Below the pieces are notes generated by a model, which made no database searches, was not told the origin of the DNA, and saw only the letters and a list, made by a program, of their open reading frames with translations. From contig NZ_JANIDY010000004.1 of NCBI RefSeq assembly GCF_026385525.1, positions 62,001 through 126,000 on the forward strand: a DNA stretch of 64,000 bases, read 5' to 3'. The position numbers were made by a program, and so were the translations under genes. Each line of letters opens with the position of its first letter. Position 1 is the first letter of the stretch. Of the stretch, positions 27,755 to 36,452 are shown piece by piece. Source of the stretch: Bombella pluederhausensis. GTDB lineage: Bacteria > Pseudomonadota > Alphaproteobacteria > Acetobacterales > Acetobacteraceae.

Positions 27755-28886
27755 ATGTCGGCTGAGACCGAAGCCCTCTCCGAACAGATCAAGCAGTCGG
27801 TGGCACTGCTGAGGAGGCATCTTTGACTGGGATGTCGCCAAAACACGCCTTGCCGAACTGAATCATCTCTCTGAAGACCCGGAGCTCTGGAATAATCCGG
27901 ACGCCGCCCAGAAACTGATGCGTGAGCGCACCATGCTCGCCAATCAGATTGAAGGGGTCGAGGCTCTGGAAGCCGATGTGCAGGACACGCTGGACCTTGT
28001 CGAGCTGGCCGAGATGGAGAATGACGAGGCTGTCGTGCAGGAGGGGCTCACCACCCTGCGCAGCCTCGCCGCTCAGGCCCAACAGCGTGAAACAGAAAGC
28101 CTGCTCTCTGGCGAAGCTGACAGCAATGACTGCTATCTTGAGGTCAATGCCGGTGCCGGTGGTACGGAGGCACAGGACTGGGCAGAGATGCTTCTGCGCA
28201 TGTACACACGCTGGTCCGAAAAGCACGGCTATAAAGTGACCATGATGGAAAGCAGCGAAGGTGAGCAGGCCGGACTGAAATCCGCCACCATCCTCGTCAG
28301 CGGTCCCAACGCCTATGGCTGGCTGAAGACGGAAGCCGGGGTGCATCGCCTTGTGCGCATCTCCCCCTTCGACTCCGCAGCACGGCGGCAGACTTCCTTT
28401 GCCTCCATCTATATCTCCCCTGTTGTGGATGATTCCATCGAGATCGAGATCATCGATTCCGACCTGCGGGTGGATACGTTCCGGGCCTCCGGGGCTGGTG
28501 GGCAGCACGTCAACAAAACAGACTCTGCCATCCGTATCACCCACATCCCGACCGGCATCGTTGTGGCCTGCCAGACGGACCGTTCCCAGCACCGCAACCG
28601 GGCCACGGCCATGGAAATGCTGAAAGCCCGCCTCTATGAGGCTGAACTTCAGAAGCGGGAAGCTGAGGCCTCTGCTGCCGAAGCCGCCAAGACAGACATT
28701 GGCTGGGGTCATCAGATCCGTTCTTACGTTCTGGCCCCATACCAGCTCGTCAAGGACCTGCGGACCAACATTGAGAAGGGCAATCCTGATGCCGTTCTTG
28801 ATGGCGATCTGGATGAGTTCATGGCTGCTTCTCTGGCCCAGCGTGTGAGCGCCACACGGTCCGAGGCCAGCGCTACGGCTCAGTAA
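27755..28886 (+). CDS. prfB: Peptide chain release factor 2, made by programmed +1 frameshift
   Basis: RF2 recognises UGA and UAA and releases the finished protein. The gene is join(27755..27823, 27825..28886), 376 aa. Frame one runs 23 codons from ATG at 27755 to CTT, then in-frame TGA at 27824; skipping one base gives GAC TGG GAT and continues as RF2. The second frame shows the stop-codon-reading tripeptide in [14 protein letters not shown] and the peptidyl-hydrolysis loop [14 protein letters not shown] (GGQ). A caller ignoring the shift would start at an internal ATG at 27918 and lose the N-terminus. A strong terminator follows. No other prfB-like gene is seen. Confidence 0.95.
27812..27826 (+). 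other. RF2 autoregulatory +1 frameshift site
   Basis: An internal Shine-Dalgarno AGGAGG (27812-27817), 3-nt spacing CAT, then the slippery CTT and TGA followed by C (27821-27827). This is the classic prfB recoding signal: low RF2 lets the ribosome pause at TGA and shift +1 on CUU, raising RF2 synthesis. The SD here is the full AGGAGG rather than the AGGGGG of E. coli. Confidence 0.96.
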
Positions 28887-28914
28887 GGCCAGCGATAGAA
28901 CGATTACCGACAGG

Positions 28915-28951
28915 AAGGGGCATGATCTCGAACAGGATCATGCCCCTTTTT
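28915..28951 (+). terminator. Intrinsic terminator of prfB
   Basis: A 13-bp stem, AAGGGGCATGATC (28915-28927) with GATCATGCCCCTT (28936-28948), 8-nt loop, followed by TTT. It starts 28 bp after the prfB stop. Confidence 0.9.
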
Positions 28952-29215
28952 CATCGTCATATTTCTGTCATTTTCACGACAGCATGACGTTACTTATGAA
29001 GAAATCCTGCCATTTGACCAAAAATTTCTGTTATTTTCATAGGGACGACCAACCAAAACAATTCACAGATACATCCCTGTCTTCAACAGGATTTTTACCC
29101 AAAAAAGTGCAGAAAACTGCTGATCCTGACAAAGACTGAAAAAATATCCACATCACGACCCTTTTTTATCCACAAAAGAACCTGCGAAAGAGTCGCATAA
29201 CACTACTTGCATCCA

Positions 29216-29330
29216 AGGGGCAGCTTGGGCCATTGGTAAAGAGAGCAGCATGGGAGTAATCCCGGGCTGATCCGCTGGCTCTCTCCTCCGGAAAATGGCG
29301 CTCCGTGGGAGATAGGTCAGCGCTGCCCCT
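29216..29330 (+). ncRNA. Candidate structured RNA, three-helix junction (class unknown)
   Basis: The 590-bp gap between prfB and tonB holds no convincing gene. Bases 28952-29215 are AT-rich with no clear structure, but 29216-29330 is GC-rich and folds well. Helix A: AGGGGCAGC (29216-29224) with GCTGCCCCT (29322-29330), 9 perfect pairs. Helix B: 29240-29249 with 29274-29284, 10 pairs and one bulged G at 29277, capped by a small GGG/CCC hairpin. Helix C: CCTCCGG (29285-29291) with CCGTGGG (29303-29309), one mismatch and one G-U pair, 11-nt loop. I recognise no known riboswitch consensus and no U-tract follows. The strand is not proven, as the minus strand folds equally. tonB starts 146 bp downstream. 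Confidence 0.4.
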
Positions 29331-29476
29331 ACACCGTATGACACGGGCACACATCGTCCCCTCCCACCTGTATGGGCACTGCCCTCATGTGGAGGAACCA
29401 GTCACACTGGCAGATCCGCTCTGCCAAAAACAACGCCAGATCAGACGGCGTGGGAAAAGGGTAAGAAGGTTCTAGA

Positions 29477-30169
29477 ATGAGAAGCTATGCCGTCCAGCAA
29501 CGCAAGCCGACAGACTATATAGTCGCTGTTGTCGTGGCTTTTCTGGCCATCGGACTGGTGGTCTATGCCCTGACCCTCACAAGGGCGGAAAAGCCTGCGC
29601 CCGCACATCCGCCTATCCAGACACGGGTTATTACGGAGGCACCACCTCCGCCGCCGCCCCCACCACCACCTCAGCCGGTGATGGTCCAACCGCCGCCGCC
29701 TTATATTCCTCCGCCAAAGATCAGGGTGGCACCACCGCCAAAGCCGCCGATCACGCACAGCCATCAGAAGGCGCCCAAACCGAAGGCGGCCGTCACCCAG
29801 CCTGCACCGTCTGCTCCGGCGCAGTCTTCTTCCACGGCGGCACCGGCGGCCAGCTCCAACACCAGCTCATCCGAGAATGACCATTCTGCTGGGGCTACGC
29901 CTATCAATAATGTGCGCCCGGAATATCCAGAGGAAGCACAGGAGGAAAACCGTGAAGGTTCCGTAACGGCCTCCTGCGACATTCTCACCAATGGCAGACC
30001 CGCCAACTGTAAGCTGCTGAATGTCAAAGGTGGGCACGACTTCGCCGAGAGTGCTCTAGACTTCCTCGAGCATTCCGCCGTCCGCTATCAGCCTGCCGTG
30101 GTTGGAGGGCAGCCGGTCGTGGAACATAACCACGTCCTGCATGTGGACTTCACCCTCGGTGACGACTGA
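29477..30169 (+). CDS. tonB: TonB-type energy transducer
   Basis: A 230-aa periplasm-spanning protein. It has a short cytoplasmic start, one membrane helix at about residues 14-34 (YIVAVVVAFLAIGLVVYALT), a very proline-rich linker including an uninterrupted run of about ten prolines, an Ala/Ser-rich stretch, and a C-terminal TonB domain (NNVRPEYPEEAQEENREGSV through VEHNHVLHVDFTL). It delivers proton-motive energy from ExbB/ExbD to outer-membrane receptors such as the one at 14.7-17.0 kb. AAGG precedes the ATG. It opens the operon with exbB, two exbD genes and a TPR protein. The C-terminal domain has two cysteines (CDIL, CKLL) that may form a disulfide. Confidence 0.92.
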   Translation: MRSYAVQQRKPTDYIVAVVVAFLAIGLVVYALTLTRAEKPAPAHPPIQTRVITEAPPPPPPPPPPQPVMVQPPPPYIPPPKIRVAPPPKPPITHSHQKAPKPKAAVTQPAPSAPAQSSSTAAPAASSNTSSSENDHSAGATPINNVRPEYPEEAQEENREGSVTASCDILTNGRPANCKLLNVKGGHDFAESALDFLEHSAVRYQPAVVGGQPVVEHNHVLHVDFTLGDD

Positions 30170-30287
30170 AGCCAGCATCATTCTGTCCCTGTCCCCCTCA
30201 TAAACACCTTTGAGGGAACAGGCAGCAGACCGTTTTCACATTGTCCCATCCAGCCATGAATGGCAGGAATAAAGGGAAAACTGACAT

Positions 30288-30332
30288 GGGAGGCTCCCCT
30301 CCCGCAGGCGCACCTCAGAACGGGTGCTTTTT
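30288..30332 (+). promoter_or_regulatory. Two hairpins before exbB, second with a T5 tail
   Basis: GGGAGG/CCTCCC (30288-30293, 30298-30303; 4-nt loop) is followed by GCACC/GGTGC (30310-30314, 30323-30327; 8-nt loop) and TTTTT at 30328-30332. The second hairpin has the form of a weak intrinsic terminator and ends 20 bp before the chosen exbB ATG, so it may lower exbB expression relative to tonB or act as an attenuator. If translation began further upstream these bases would be coding. Confidence 0.45.
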
Positions 30333-30351
30333 AGACAAGGATATGGGTTTC

Positions 30352-31401
30352 ATGACCAGACTGTTCCGCCTCCCCGTAACTGCTGCTGCGCCCAAGGCGC
30401 GCGCTGTCTATGGCACGGCCCTGGCCCTGACTCTGGCAGCCATGCCGCTGGCCTCCGCTGCTTTCGCACAGGATGCCGCACCCGCCGTTCCGCCAGCCGG
30501 GGCTACGATGTCAGCCCAGCCCCCCGCTGGGGCAACACCTGCTGTCCCTCCAGCTGGCACAACGCCCGCCATTGCCCCCGCAGGCACCACCCCTGCCGTA
30601 CCCCCGGCCGGTGCTGAAGGTGGCACCCCCGTCACAGCCACACCGGTGAGCGACAAACCTGCCGAGACAGCCCCCAAGGAAAACCCCTACGGGTTGGGCG
30701 CACTGTGGAAGAACGGTGACATCATCGCCCGTGGCGTGCTGCTCATTATGGCCATCATGTCTCTGGGGACATGGATCATCATGATCAGCAAGTTCATCGA
30801 ACAGTCACGCCTGTTCAGTGCCTCCAGAGCCGTCAACCAGAACTTCTGGACACAGAAAACCATTCAGGATGGCGCACAGACACTGAAGGCCGATTCCCCT
30901 TTCCGCTACATTGCAGAAACGGGCATCGTTGCTGCACGTCATCATGAAGGCTCCATGCGGGATTCCATCGACCTCCAGTCATGGACAGCCATGTCCATCC
31001 AGCGTGCGCTGGAGACCATCAATACACGCCTTCAGGGTGGGCTGGCCTTCCTTGGTACGGTGGGCTCCACCTCTCCCTTTATCGGTCTGTTCGGTACGGT
31101 CTGGGGTATTTACCACGCTCTGACGGCTATCGGGATTGCCGGTCAGGCTTCCATCGATAAGGTCGCCGGTCCGGTTGGTGAATCCCTCATCATGACAGCG
31201 ATCGGTCTGGCCACTGCCGTCCCTGCCGTGCTGGGCTATAACCTCCTCGTCCGCCGCAACAAGGGTGCTATGGACCGGGTCCGCAACTTCGGGTCTGACC
31301 TGCATTCCGTCCTGATCGGTGGTTATCGCCATGAGGCCGGTTTTGCCGAAGGCGTCAAGGATAACAGCCCGACCACCACAACAACCAACGAACGGGTCTG
31401 A
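30352..31401 (+). CDS. exbB: ExbB/TolQ/MotA-family proton channel with N-terminal signal and Pro/Ala/Gly repeat
   Basis: About 349 aa from the ATG at 30352 (MTRLFRLPVTAAA), chosen because AAGGA lies about 10 nt upstream and a signal-peptide-like segment follows, ending ASAAFAQ. Earlier in-frame ATGs at 30343 and 30241 exist. After the signal comes a periplasmic stretch of 9-residue PPAGTTPAV-like repeats, then three membrane helices: WKNGDIIARGVLLIMAIMSL, GLAFLGTVGSTSPFIGLFGT and LIMTAIGLATAVPAVLGYNL. The last two form the MotA/TolQ/ExbB core. With ExbD it converts proton flow to TonB motion. The Pro/Ala N-terminal extension is the long ExbB form known from several alpha- and gammaproteobacteria. 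Confidence 0.92.
   Translation: MTRLFRLPVTAAAPKARAVYGTALALTLAAMPLASAAFAQDAAPAVPPAGATMSAQPPAGATPAVPPAGTTPAIAPAGTTPAVPPAGAEGGTPVTATPVSDKPAETAPKENPYGLGALWKNGDIIARGVLLIMAIMSLGTWIIMISKFIEQSRLFSASRAVNQNFWTQKTIQDGAQTLKADSPFRYIAETGIVAARHHEGSMRDSIDLQSWTAMSIQRALETINTRLQGGLAFLGTVGSTSPFIGLFGTVWGIYHALTAIGIAGQASIDKVAGPVGESLIMTAIGLATAVPAVLGYNLLVRRNKGAMDRVRNFGSDLHSVLIGGYRHEAGFAEGVKDNSPTTTTTNERV
30484..30618 (+). repeat. Degenerate 27-bp tandem repeats coding PPAGxTPAx units in exbB
   Basis: About four to five in-frame units encode PPAGATMSAQ, PPAGATPAV, PPAGTTPAI, APAGTTPAV and PPAGAEGG. Units differ at third positions, so this is an old, in-frame expansion in the periplasmic linker of ExbB rather than a fresh duplication. 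Confidence 0.75.
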
Positions 31402-31405
31402 GATC

Positions 31406-31828
31406 ATGGCATTCAACACCGGAGACATAGGTGATGATGGCGAGGTGGTATCAGCCATCAACACGACACCACTCGTTGACGTCATGCTGGTGCTGCTCAT
31501 CATCTTCCTCATCACCATTCCGGTGGCCACGCATACCGTAAAGGTCAAGCTGCCGGTGGACCGCAACCAGCCGACCCAGACCAAACCGGGCAACATCGTG
31601 CTGGCTGTAACGGCTGATGGGCAGACTTACTGGAATACCCAGCCCATCAGCGACCACAAGGAGCTCATCAGCCGCCTTATGGAAGCCGCACGTATGCAGC
31701 CACAGCCACAGATTCAGATCCGTGGTGACGGCTCAGCCCAGTACATGCCGGTCGGCAAGATCGTGGCTGCCTGTCAAGAAGCGGGCATCCAGCATGTGGA
31801 CTTCATCACGGAGCAGCCACACGACTGA
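31406..31828 (+). CDS. exbD: ExbD/TolR-family protein, first copy
   Basis: About 140 aa from the ATG at 31406, 4 bp after the exbB stop. It has a short cytoplasmic N-terminus, one membrane helix carrying the proton-relay aspartate in SAINTTPLVDVMLVLLIIFL, and a periplasmic ExbD domain ending with the AGIQHVDFITE segment. It works in the inner membrane with ExbB and TonB. A similar but distinct copy follows 117 bp downstream, an arrangement in which one copy may serve TonB and the other a different partner. Confidence 0.92.
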   Translation: MAFNTGDIGDDGEVVSAINTTPLVDVMLVLLIIFLITIPVATHTVKVKLPVDRNQPTQTKPGNIVLAVTADGQTYWNTQPISDHKELISRLMEAARMQPQPQIQIRGDGSAQYMPVGKIVAACQEAGIQHVDFITEQPHD

Positions 31829-31945
31829 CCTTTTCTCTCCTGCCTCCGGTTTGTTCACCAGAGGCAGGAGAGCTGTTATTTCTTTCTCCCCGTCCGGCTC
31901 CTGCCGGTCTCTCATCCGGGGCAGACCGTTTCTGGAGATTTCTTC

Positions 31946-32386
31946 ATGGCCATGAACGTCGGTGCAGAACCCACCCACGAAGATGAAGCCATTGTCGACA
32001 TCAACACCACGCCACTGATTGACGTGATGCTGGTGCTGCTCATCATGCTCATCATTACCATCCCGCTCCAGACCCATTCCGTGGCGATTGACCTGCCACA
32101 GGGTGATCCACCACCTTCTACCGTCCAGCCGCAGGTCGCCACCATCAGCATCAATTACGATAACACGCTGACATGGAATGACACCCCCATCACCTCCGAG
32201 GATGATCTTCAGGCCCGCCTGAATGAGGCCGTGCATCCTGCCACGGGGGAACAGCCGGAAATCCATATCCGTCCCGATCGTCTTGCCACCTATAAAACCG
32301 TGGCCCATGTCATGGCCGATGCCCAGCGCCTTGGTGTGACCAAGCTCGGCATTGTCGGTCTGGACCAGTATGTAGAAGGACAGTAA
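31946..32386 (+). CDS. ExbD/TolR-family protein, second copy
   Basis: 146 aa, start ATG at 31946 after a GGAGA site. The membrane helix again contains the functional Asp in DINTTPLIDVMLVLLIMLII. The periplasmic domain includes TISINYDNTLTWNDTPIT and ends near TKLGIVGLDQYVEG. It differs clearly from the first ExbD in the periplasmic domain, so this is an old duplication. The 117-bp space between the two exbD genes contains no recognisable gene or terminator. Tandem exbD genes after exbB are known from other TonB clusters. Confidence 0.92.
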   Translation: MAMNVGAEPTHEDEAIVDINTTPLIDVMLVLLIMLIITIPLQTHSVAIDLPQGDPPPSTVQPQVATISINYDNTLTWNDTPITSEDDLQARLNEAVHPATGEQPEIHIRPDRLATYKTVAHVMADAQRLGVTKLGIVGLDQYVEGQ

Positions 32387-32389
32387 GCC

Positions 32390-33676
32390 ATGAGCCTGCC
32401 GCATCTGAAACACTCACATAAATGGCTTATGGCCGGGATGCTCGGCCTTTCTGCCATGGCCTGCCTTCCCGCTGTTTCTGCCGTTTCCCCTGCCCGCCTG
32501 CTCGTCAATGCAGCACAGGCGGAAGATGAGCTGGGGCCAGATGTCGGCAAGCAGCTTCAACAGGCTCAGGCCGCACTGGCCAGCCATCACGCTGCCAAGG
32601 CTCTGGAATATGTCAATGCTGCCGATGCCGTAGCGAATAAGAGCGACTATGAAAGCTACGTCATCGCCCAGATGCGGGCAGCAGCGGCCAGTCAGGCAGG
32701 TAATGTCCCTGCAGCCCTGAAGGCCTATGACGTTCTCATCAAGAGCAGCCGCACAACACCAGCCGCACGGCAACAGATGCTCATGGCACAGGCCAGCATG
32801 GCCTATGGCGTGCGTGACTATGATGCAGCAGCTCAGGCCGCCAGCCGGTATCTTCAGGAAGCAGGCCCCAACCAGCAGATGCAGACCCTCCTGCTCCAGT
32901 GTCATTATCTGAAGCAGGATTGGAAGGGCGTAGTCGAAGCTGGTCATGCCATCCTCGCTGCCGATCAGAAGGCCAATCAGATTCCGGCAGAAAACCAGCT
33001 CCAGATGATAGCGACCGCCTATGATCAGCTGCATGACAGCGCTGGCAAGACGAGCACCTACGTCAAGCTGGTGAAATATCATGCCCATCCGCAATACTGG
33101 CAGATGCTGATTCATGATCTGACAGCGGACCGTTCCCTCACGCCTCGCATGGTGTTCAACCTGCAACGGCTGCGCCTGAGCACCGGCTTGCTCACCAGCC
33201 CGGCAGAATTTCAGGACATGGCCGAACGGGCCGTACAGATGGAACTGCCACAGCTCGCCCTGAACCTACTGGATGAAGGCTATGCCCGTCACCTTCTGGG
33301 CACAGGGGCTGATGCAGCCGCACAGGCCCATTTCCGGGCCTTTGTGGCCCAGCGTGCCGTAGAAACCCGCACCAACCTGCCTGCCGCCGTGGAGAAAGCT
33401 AAAGCCTCTCCCGATGCTGGCCCTTCTCTGACAGCAGGGTATAATCTCGTCCTTAACGGGCAGGTCAATCAGGGGATTGCCCTGATGCAGCAAGGGCTGA
33501 CAAAGCACCCCCATCAGCCAGCTCTGGCTCAGCTGACGCTTGGCATGGCCCTGATGGATGGCGGCCGTAATGCGGAAGCTATTCAGCTCCTCAGCGGCAT
33601 GGATGGAGATGGTACCGCCAATAATCTGGCTCAGCTCTGGGCTGTACAGCTTTCCTCCCGCCCAACGGCCCACTAA
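32390..33676 (+). CDS. Periplasmic tetratricopeptide-like protein of the TonB operon
   Basis: A 428-aa protein starting 3 bp after exbD2, so cotranscribed. A hydrophobic N-terminal segment (LMAGMLGLSAMACLPAVSAV) and an Ala-rich cleavage region suggest export to the periplasm. The rest is Ala/Leu/Gln-rich helical repeats (for example QQAQAALASHHAAKALEYVN, YDAAAQAASRYLQEAGPNQQ and GIALMQQGLTKHPHQPALAQ), typical of TPR solenoids. It may assemble or brace the ExbB-ExbD-TonB complex, as TPR proteins do in the TtpC-type systems of Vibrio, but it is not a recognised homologue of those. Specific function is unknown. Confidence 0.75.
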   Translation: MSLPHLKHSHKWLMAGMLGLSAMACLPAVSAVSPARLLVNAAQAEDELGPDVGKQLQQAQAALASHHAAKALEYVNAADAVANKSDYESYVIAQMRAAAASQAGNVPAALKAYDVLIKSSRTTPAARQQMLMAQASMAYGVRDYDAAAQAASRYLQEAGPNQQMQTLLLQCHYLKQDWKGVVEAGHAILAADQKANQIPAENQLQMIATAYDQLHDSAGKTSTYVKLVKYHAHPQYWQMLIHDLTADRSLTPRMVFNLQRLRLSTGLLTSPAEFQDMAERAVQMELPQLALNLLDEGYARHLLGTGADAAAQAHFRAFVAQRAVETRTNLPAAVEKAKASPDAGPSLTAGYNLVLNGQVNQGIALMQQGLTKHPHQPALAQLTLGMALMDGGRNAEAIQLLSGMDGDGTANNLAQLWAVQLSSRPTAH

Positions 33677-33905
33677 AACACCTCCCAACCGGACCATCAG
33701 GTCCAGCATGGAAAACGATACCGCTCTCTCCGCTCAGATCATGCAGGGAGAGCGGCATGCATGACGTTTTCCCTTTCAGCGAGATGCGCTGACCTGCAGA
33801 AATTAAAATCCTTTTCATGAAACTTTGTCTTAAAATCGCACAAATGTTTTGAGAGAAGGGCGCCAGAGCATTTCATTTCCATCGCCTTTGGAGAGACATA
33901 TCCAC

Positions 33906-36338
33906 ATGACTGACAGAATATTGCGCCCCATAAGGGGGGCCGGTCTGGGTCTGCGCCAGCTATTGCCAGCCTTTTTACTGGCCTGCTTGGCTCTGCTCAG
34001 CCCTACACTAGCCCATGCAGACACCCCGGCTGCCTCCACGCCAGCTGGCACTGGCCTGTCTGCCGATCAGGCCCATCAGCTCATCACAGTCCTAAGTGAT
34101 GATGCCCAGCGTCAGAAATTTCTGACAACACTCCAGAATCTGACACAGGCCCAGCAGACAACAGCGCACACATCTATCATTGATCTGGCCCGTGACAATC
34201 TGGCGACCTTTGGTGACCGGGCTCTCCAGCAGCTTCGTATCCTGCATCAGAACATCATTGATTTCGGTGCCATCGGACCATGGGTTCATGACCTGATCCG
34301 CAATCCGGCTCTGCAAACCAATATTGCACAGATCACCCTGCGCGTGATCGTCATGCTTATTGGCAGCTACCTGCTGTTCTACGGCATGCGCTTCCTGCTT
34401 CTGCCGCTCTATAAACGCATCAGCAACATGGCGAAGACGCACGATCACAAGGTCTTCCACCATGAAGCCGAGAAACTGCGCCAAGCCCGTGCAGAAGCTG
34501 AAGAAGCCGCCGAAAGCACCGTGCGAGAGGCCGCAACCCGAAAAGAGAACATCAAGGAAGATGCTGCCTCTGCACAGGCCAGTGCCGAAGATAGCCTCCG
34601 CCATCAGGGGGCACTCACGCAGCTCATGCTCTGCCTGCGCCGTGCGCCCTACACGCTGGCCTGCGCCTTTCTGGAACTCATCACCATCGTGACCTTCCCG
34701 CTGGTCGCCCTGCTGATTGAAACGCTGGACCCCGCCTTCATCCCGGAAGCTGGTCATGCCATCTGGAGCATCGCTTGGCTGATCGGTATTGGTCTTGGTG
34801 TCTGGACGATCATCCTGCGCATTTTCCTGGCACCGGAAACACCATGGCTGCGGCTCAGTATTCTGCGTGACAGCTCCTCCAGCTTCATCTTCCGTTATTT
34901 CCGGCGGATCGGTGTGATTCTTGCCTGGGGCTTTTCCCTGCTATCCGTTCTCCATGCCATGACACTTCCGGCCCCCGTGTCCAACGGATTGCAGAAGATC
35001 CTGCTGCTGGTGGTCCATCTTTTCCTGGCGGTCATGATTATCCGCTCCCGCAAGAGGGTGCAGCATACCTGCCAGCATATTGGTGCGACTAATCACCGCC
35101 TCCAGTCTGTCATGACATTGGTGTCCCGCAGCTGGTGGGTCGTAGCACTGTTCTTTGATCTCGCCGTATGGCTGGTCTGGGCGGCTGATATTGCAGGCGG
35201 GTACCAGCTGATTCTCCAGCTTTTCATCCGCACAATGGTGGCACTGGTTGCTGTCCGTATCATCAGCATCCTGTCCTATGGTGGGCTGGAGCGCTTTATG
35301 CGGGCATTGGACAGCTGGAAACTCAATGAGGAAACACTGGCCCGCATCCGCCGCTACTACCCGGCAGCAACGGTCATCATCCGCATCATCATGGCCGTGC
35401 TCACCATTCTGGCGCTGGCGCTGGCATGGGGTGCCCCCGTATATATGCTGTTCGGGCATAATACGCTTGGGCCTCGTATCTTCCAGGCAGCCATTACCAT
35501 TCTGGTGGCACTGATTATCGGTGTTCTCGCCTGGGAAGTGGCCAATGTGACCATAGAACACCACATCCGCCGTCTTGGTGAAGATGATAGCCGGGACGTG
35601 CAGATCCGTATCGCCCGCCTCCAGACACTGACACCAATGTTCCGCATCCTGTTCCTTCTGGTTCTGGCTGTTATCATTGGGCTGACGGTTCTGTCCCAGT
35701 TGGGCATCGACACAGGGCCGCTGATTGCCAGTGCGTCAATCTTCGGTGTGGCGCTTGGCTTTGGTTCGCAGAAGCTTGTTCAGGACTTCATCAGCGGTAT
35801 CTTCCTGCTGCTGGAAAATGCCCTGACAGTCGGTGACAGCGTAACGCTGAATGGCACCTATGGCGTGATTGAACGCCTGTCCCTGCGCTCTGTTCATGTC
35901 CGTGCCAATGATGGCTCAATGAACATCTTCTCCTTCAGCTCTCTCAGCCAGGTGACCAACTATAACCGTGACTTCTCCCGTGCGATGATCCTCGCCACGG
36001 TAGATATCGACAGTGACACGGATCAGGTGGCGGCCATTCTGGTCGAGATTGGTAAGGAAATGCGCAATGAAGCTCCTTACAAAGACCTCATCCTTGCAGA
36101 TTTCGACCTGTGGGGTGTGTCTGCCATTGGTGAGTCCTCGGTCTCTGTTAAGGGCGTCTATCCCACCACGAATGCCGGTCGCTGGACCGTGGAATGGGAG
36201 TTCAACCGCCGTATGAAGAAACGGTTCGAAAAAGCCGGTATCCAGTATCCCCGTGAAGTCGTGGATATTCAGGGGCCTGCTCTGGACAGACTCATCGGCA
36301 ATGCAGCCTCCGCCAAAGTGACGGATAAGCAGGACTAA
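33906..36338 (+). CDS. Large MscS-family mechanosensitive channel
   Basis: About 810 aa from the ATG at 33906, which has GGAGAG upstream; an in-frame start at 33849 would add 19 residues. A signal-like helix ends HADTPAAST. A periplasmic alpha-helical region, a charged coiled-coil segment (EKLRQARAEAEEAAESTVRE) and about ten membrane helices follow. The conserved MscS core comes last: LTVLSQLGIDTGPLIASASI pore helix, GVALGFGSQKLVQDFISGIF, then the cytoplasmic beta domain with GDSVTLNGTYGVIERLSLRS. Long MscK/YbdG-like channels relieve osmotic stress. It lies 230 bp after the TPR gene and ends in a strong terminator. Confidence 0.92.
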   Translation: MTDRILRPIRGAGLGLRQLLPAFLLACLALLSPTLAHADTPAASTPAGTGLSADQAHQLITVLSDDAQRQKFLTTLQNLTQAQQTTAHTSIIDLARDNLATFGDRALQQLRILHQNIIDFGAIGPWVHDLIRNPALQTNIAQITLRVIVMLIGSYLLFYGMRFLLLPLYKRISNMAKTHDHKVFHHEAEKLRQARAEAEEAAESTVREAATRKENIKEDAASAQASAEDSLRHQGALTQLMLCLRRAPYTLACAFLELITIVTFPLVALLIETLDPAFIPEAGHAIWSIAWLIGIGLGVWTIILRIFLAPETPWLRLSILRDSSSSFIFRYFRRIGVILAWGFSLLSVLHAMTLPAPVSNGLQKILLLVVHLFLAVMIIRSRKRVQHTCQHIGATNHRLQSVMTLVSRSWWVVALFFDLAVWLVWAADIAGGYQLILQLFIRTMVALVAVRIISILSYGGLERFMRALDSWKLNEETLARIRRYYPAATVIIRIIMAVLTILALALAWGAPVYMLFGHNTLGPRIFQAAITILVALIIGVLAWEVANVTIEHHIRRLGEDDSRDVQIRIARLQTLTPMFRILFLLVLAVIIGLTVLSQLGIDTGPLIASASIFGVALGFGSQKLVQDFISGIFLLLENALTVGDSVTLNGTYGVIERLSLRSVHVRANDGSMNIFSFSSLSQVTNYNRDFSRAMILATVDIDSDTDQVAAILVEIGKEMRNEAPYKDLILADFDLWGVSAIGESSVSVKGVYPTTNAGRWTVEWEFNRRMKKRFEKAGIQYPREVVDIQGPALDRLIGNAASAKVTDKQD

Positions 36339-36398
36339 ACAACAGCCTTGCTCGTCCTCCCTCTCGTTCCGGCAATGCCGGGACGGGGATCAGGCATG

Positions 36399-36434
36399 AA
36401 AAAACCCCCTGTCCTTTCGGGCAGGGGGTTTTTT
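36399..36434. terminator. Strong bidirectional terminator
   Basis: AAAAAACCCCCTG (36399-36411) pairs with CAGGGGGTTTTTT (36422-36434), extended inside by CC/GG. It serves the mscS-type gene on the plus strand and the small Pmp3-like gene on the minus strand. Confidence 0.92.
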
Positions 36435-36452
36435 CGCACCTGACTGAAAAGA

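Noticed and set aside
29216-29330. Identification of the three-helix RNA as 6S RNA
   Set aside because: TGGCGCTCCG resembles a stretch of E. coli 6S RNA, but it lies in a hairpin loop in the 3' half rather than the 5' side of a central bubble, and the overall fold is a junction, not one long rod.
29216-29330. Identification of the same region as SRP RNA or a cobalamin riboswitch
   Set aside because: The SRP apical GGAAGGAAGCAGCC-type motif is missing, and so are the B12-box and GCCACTG elements.
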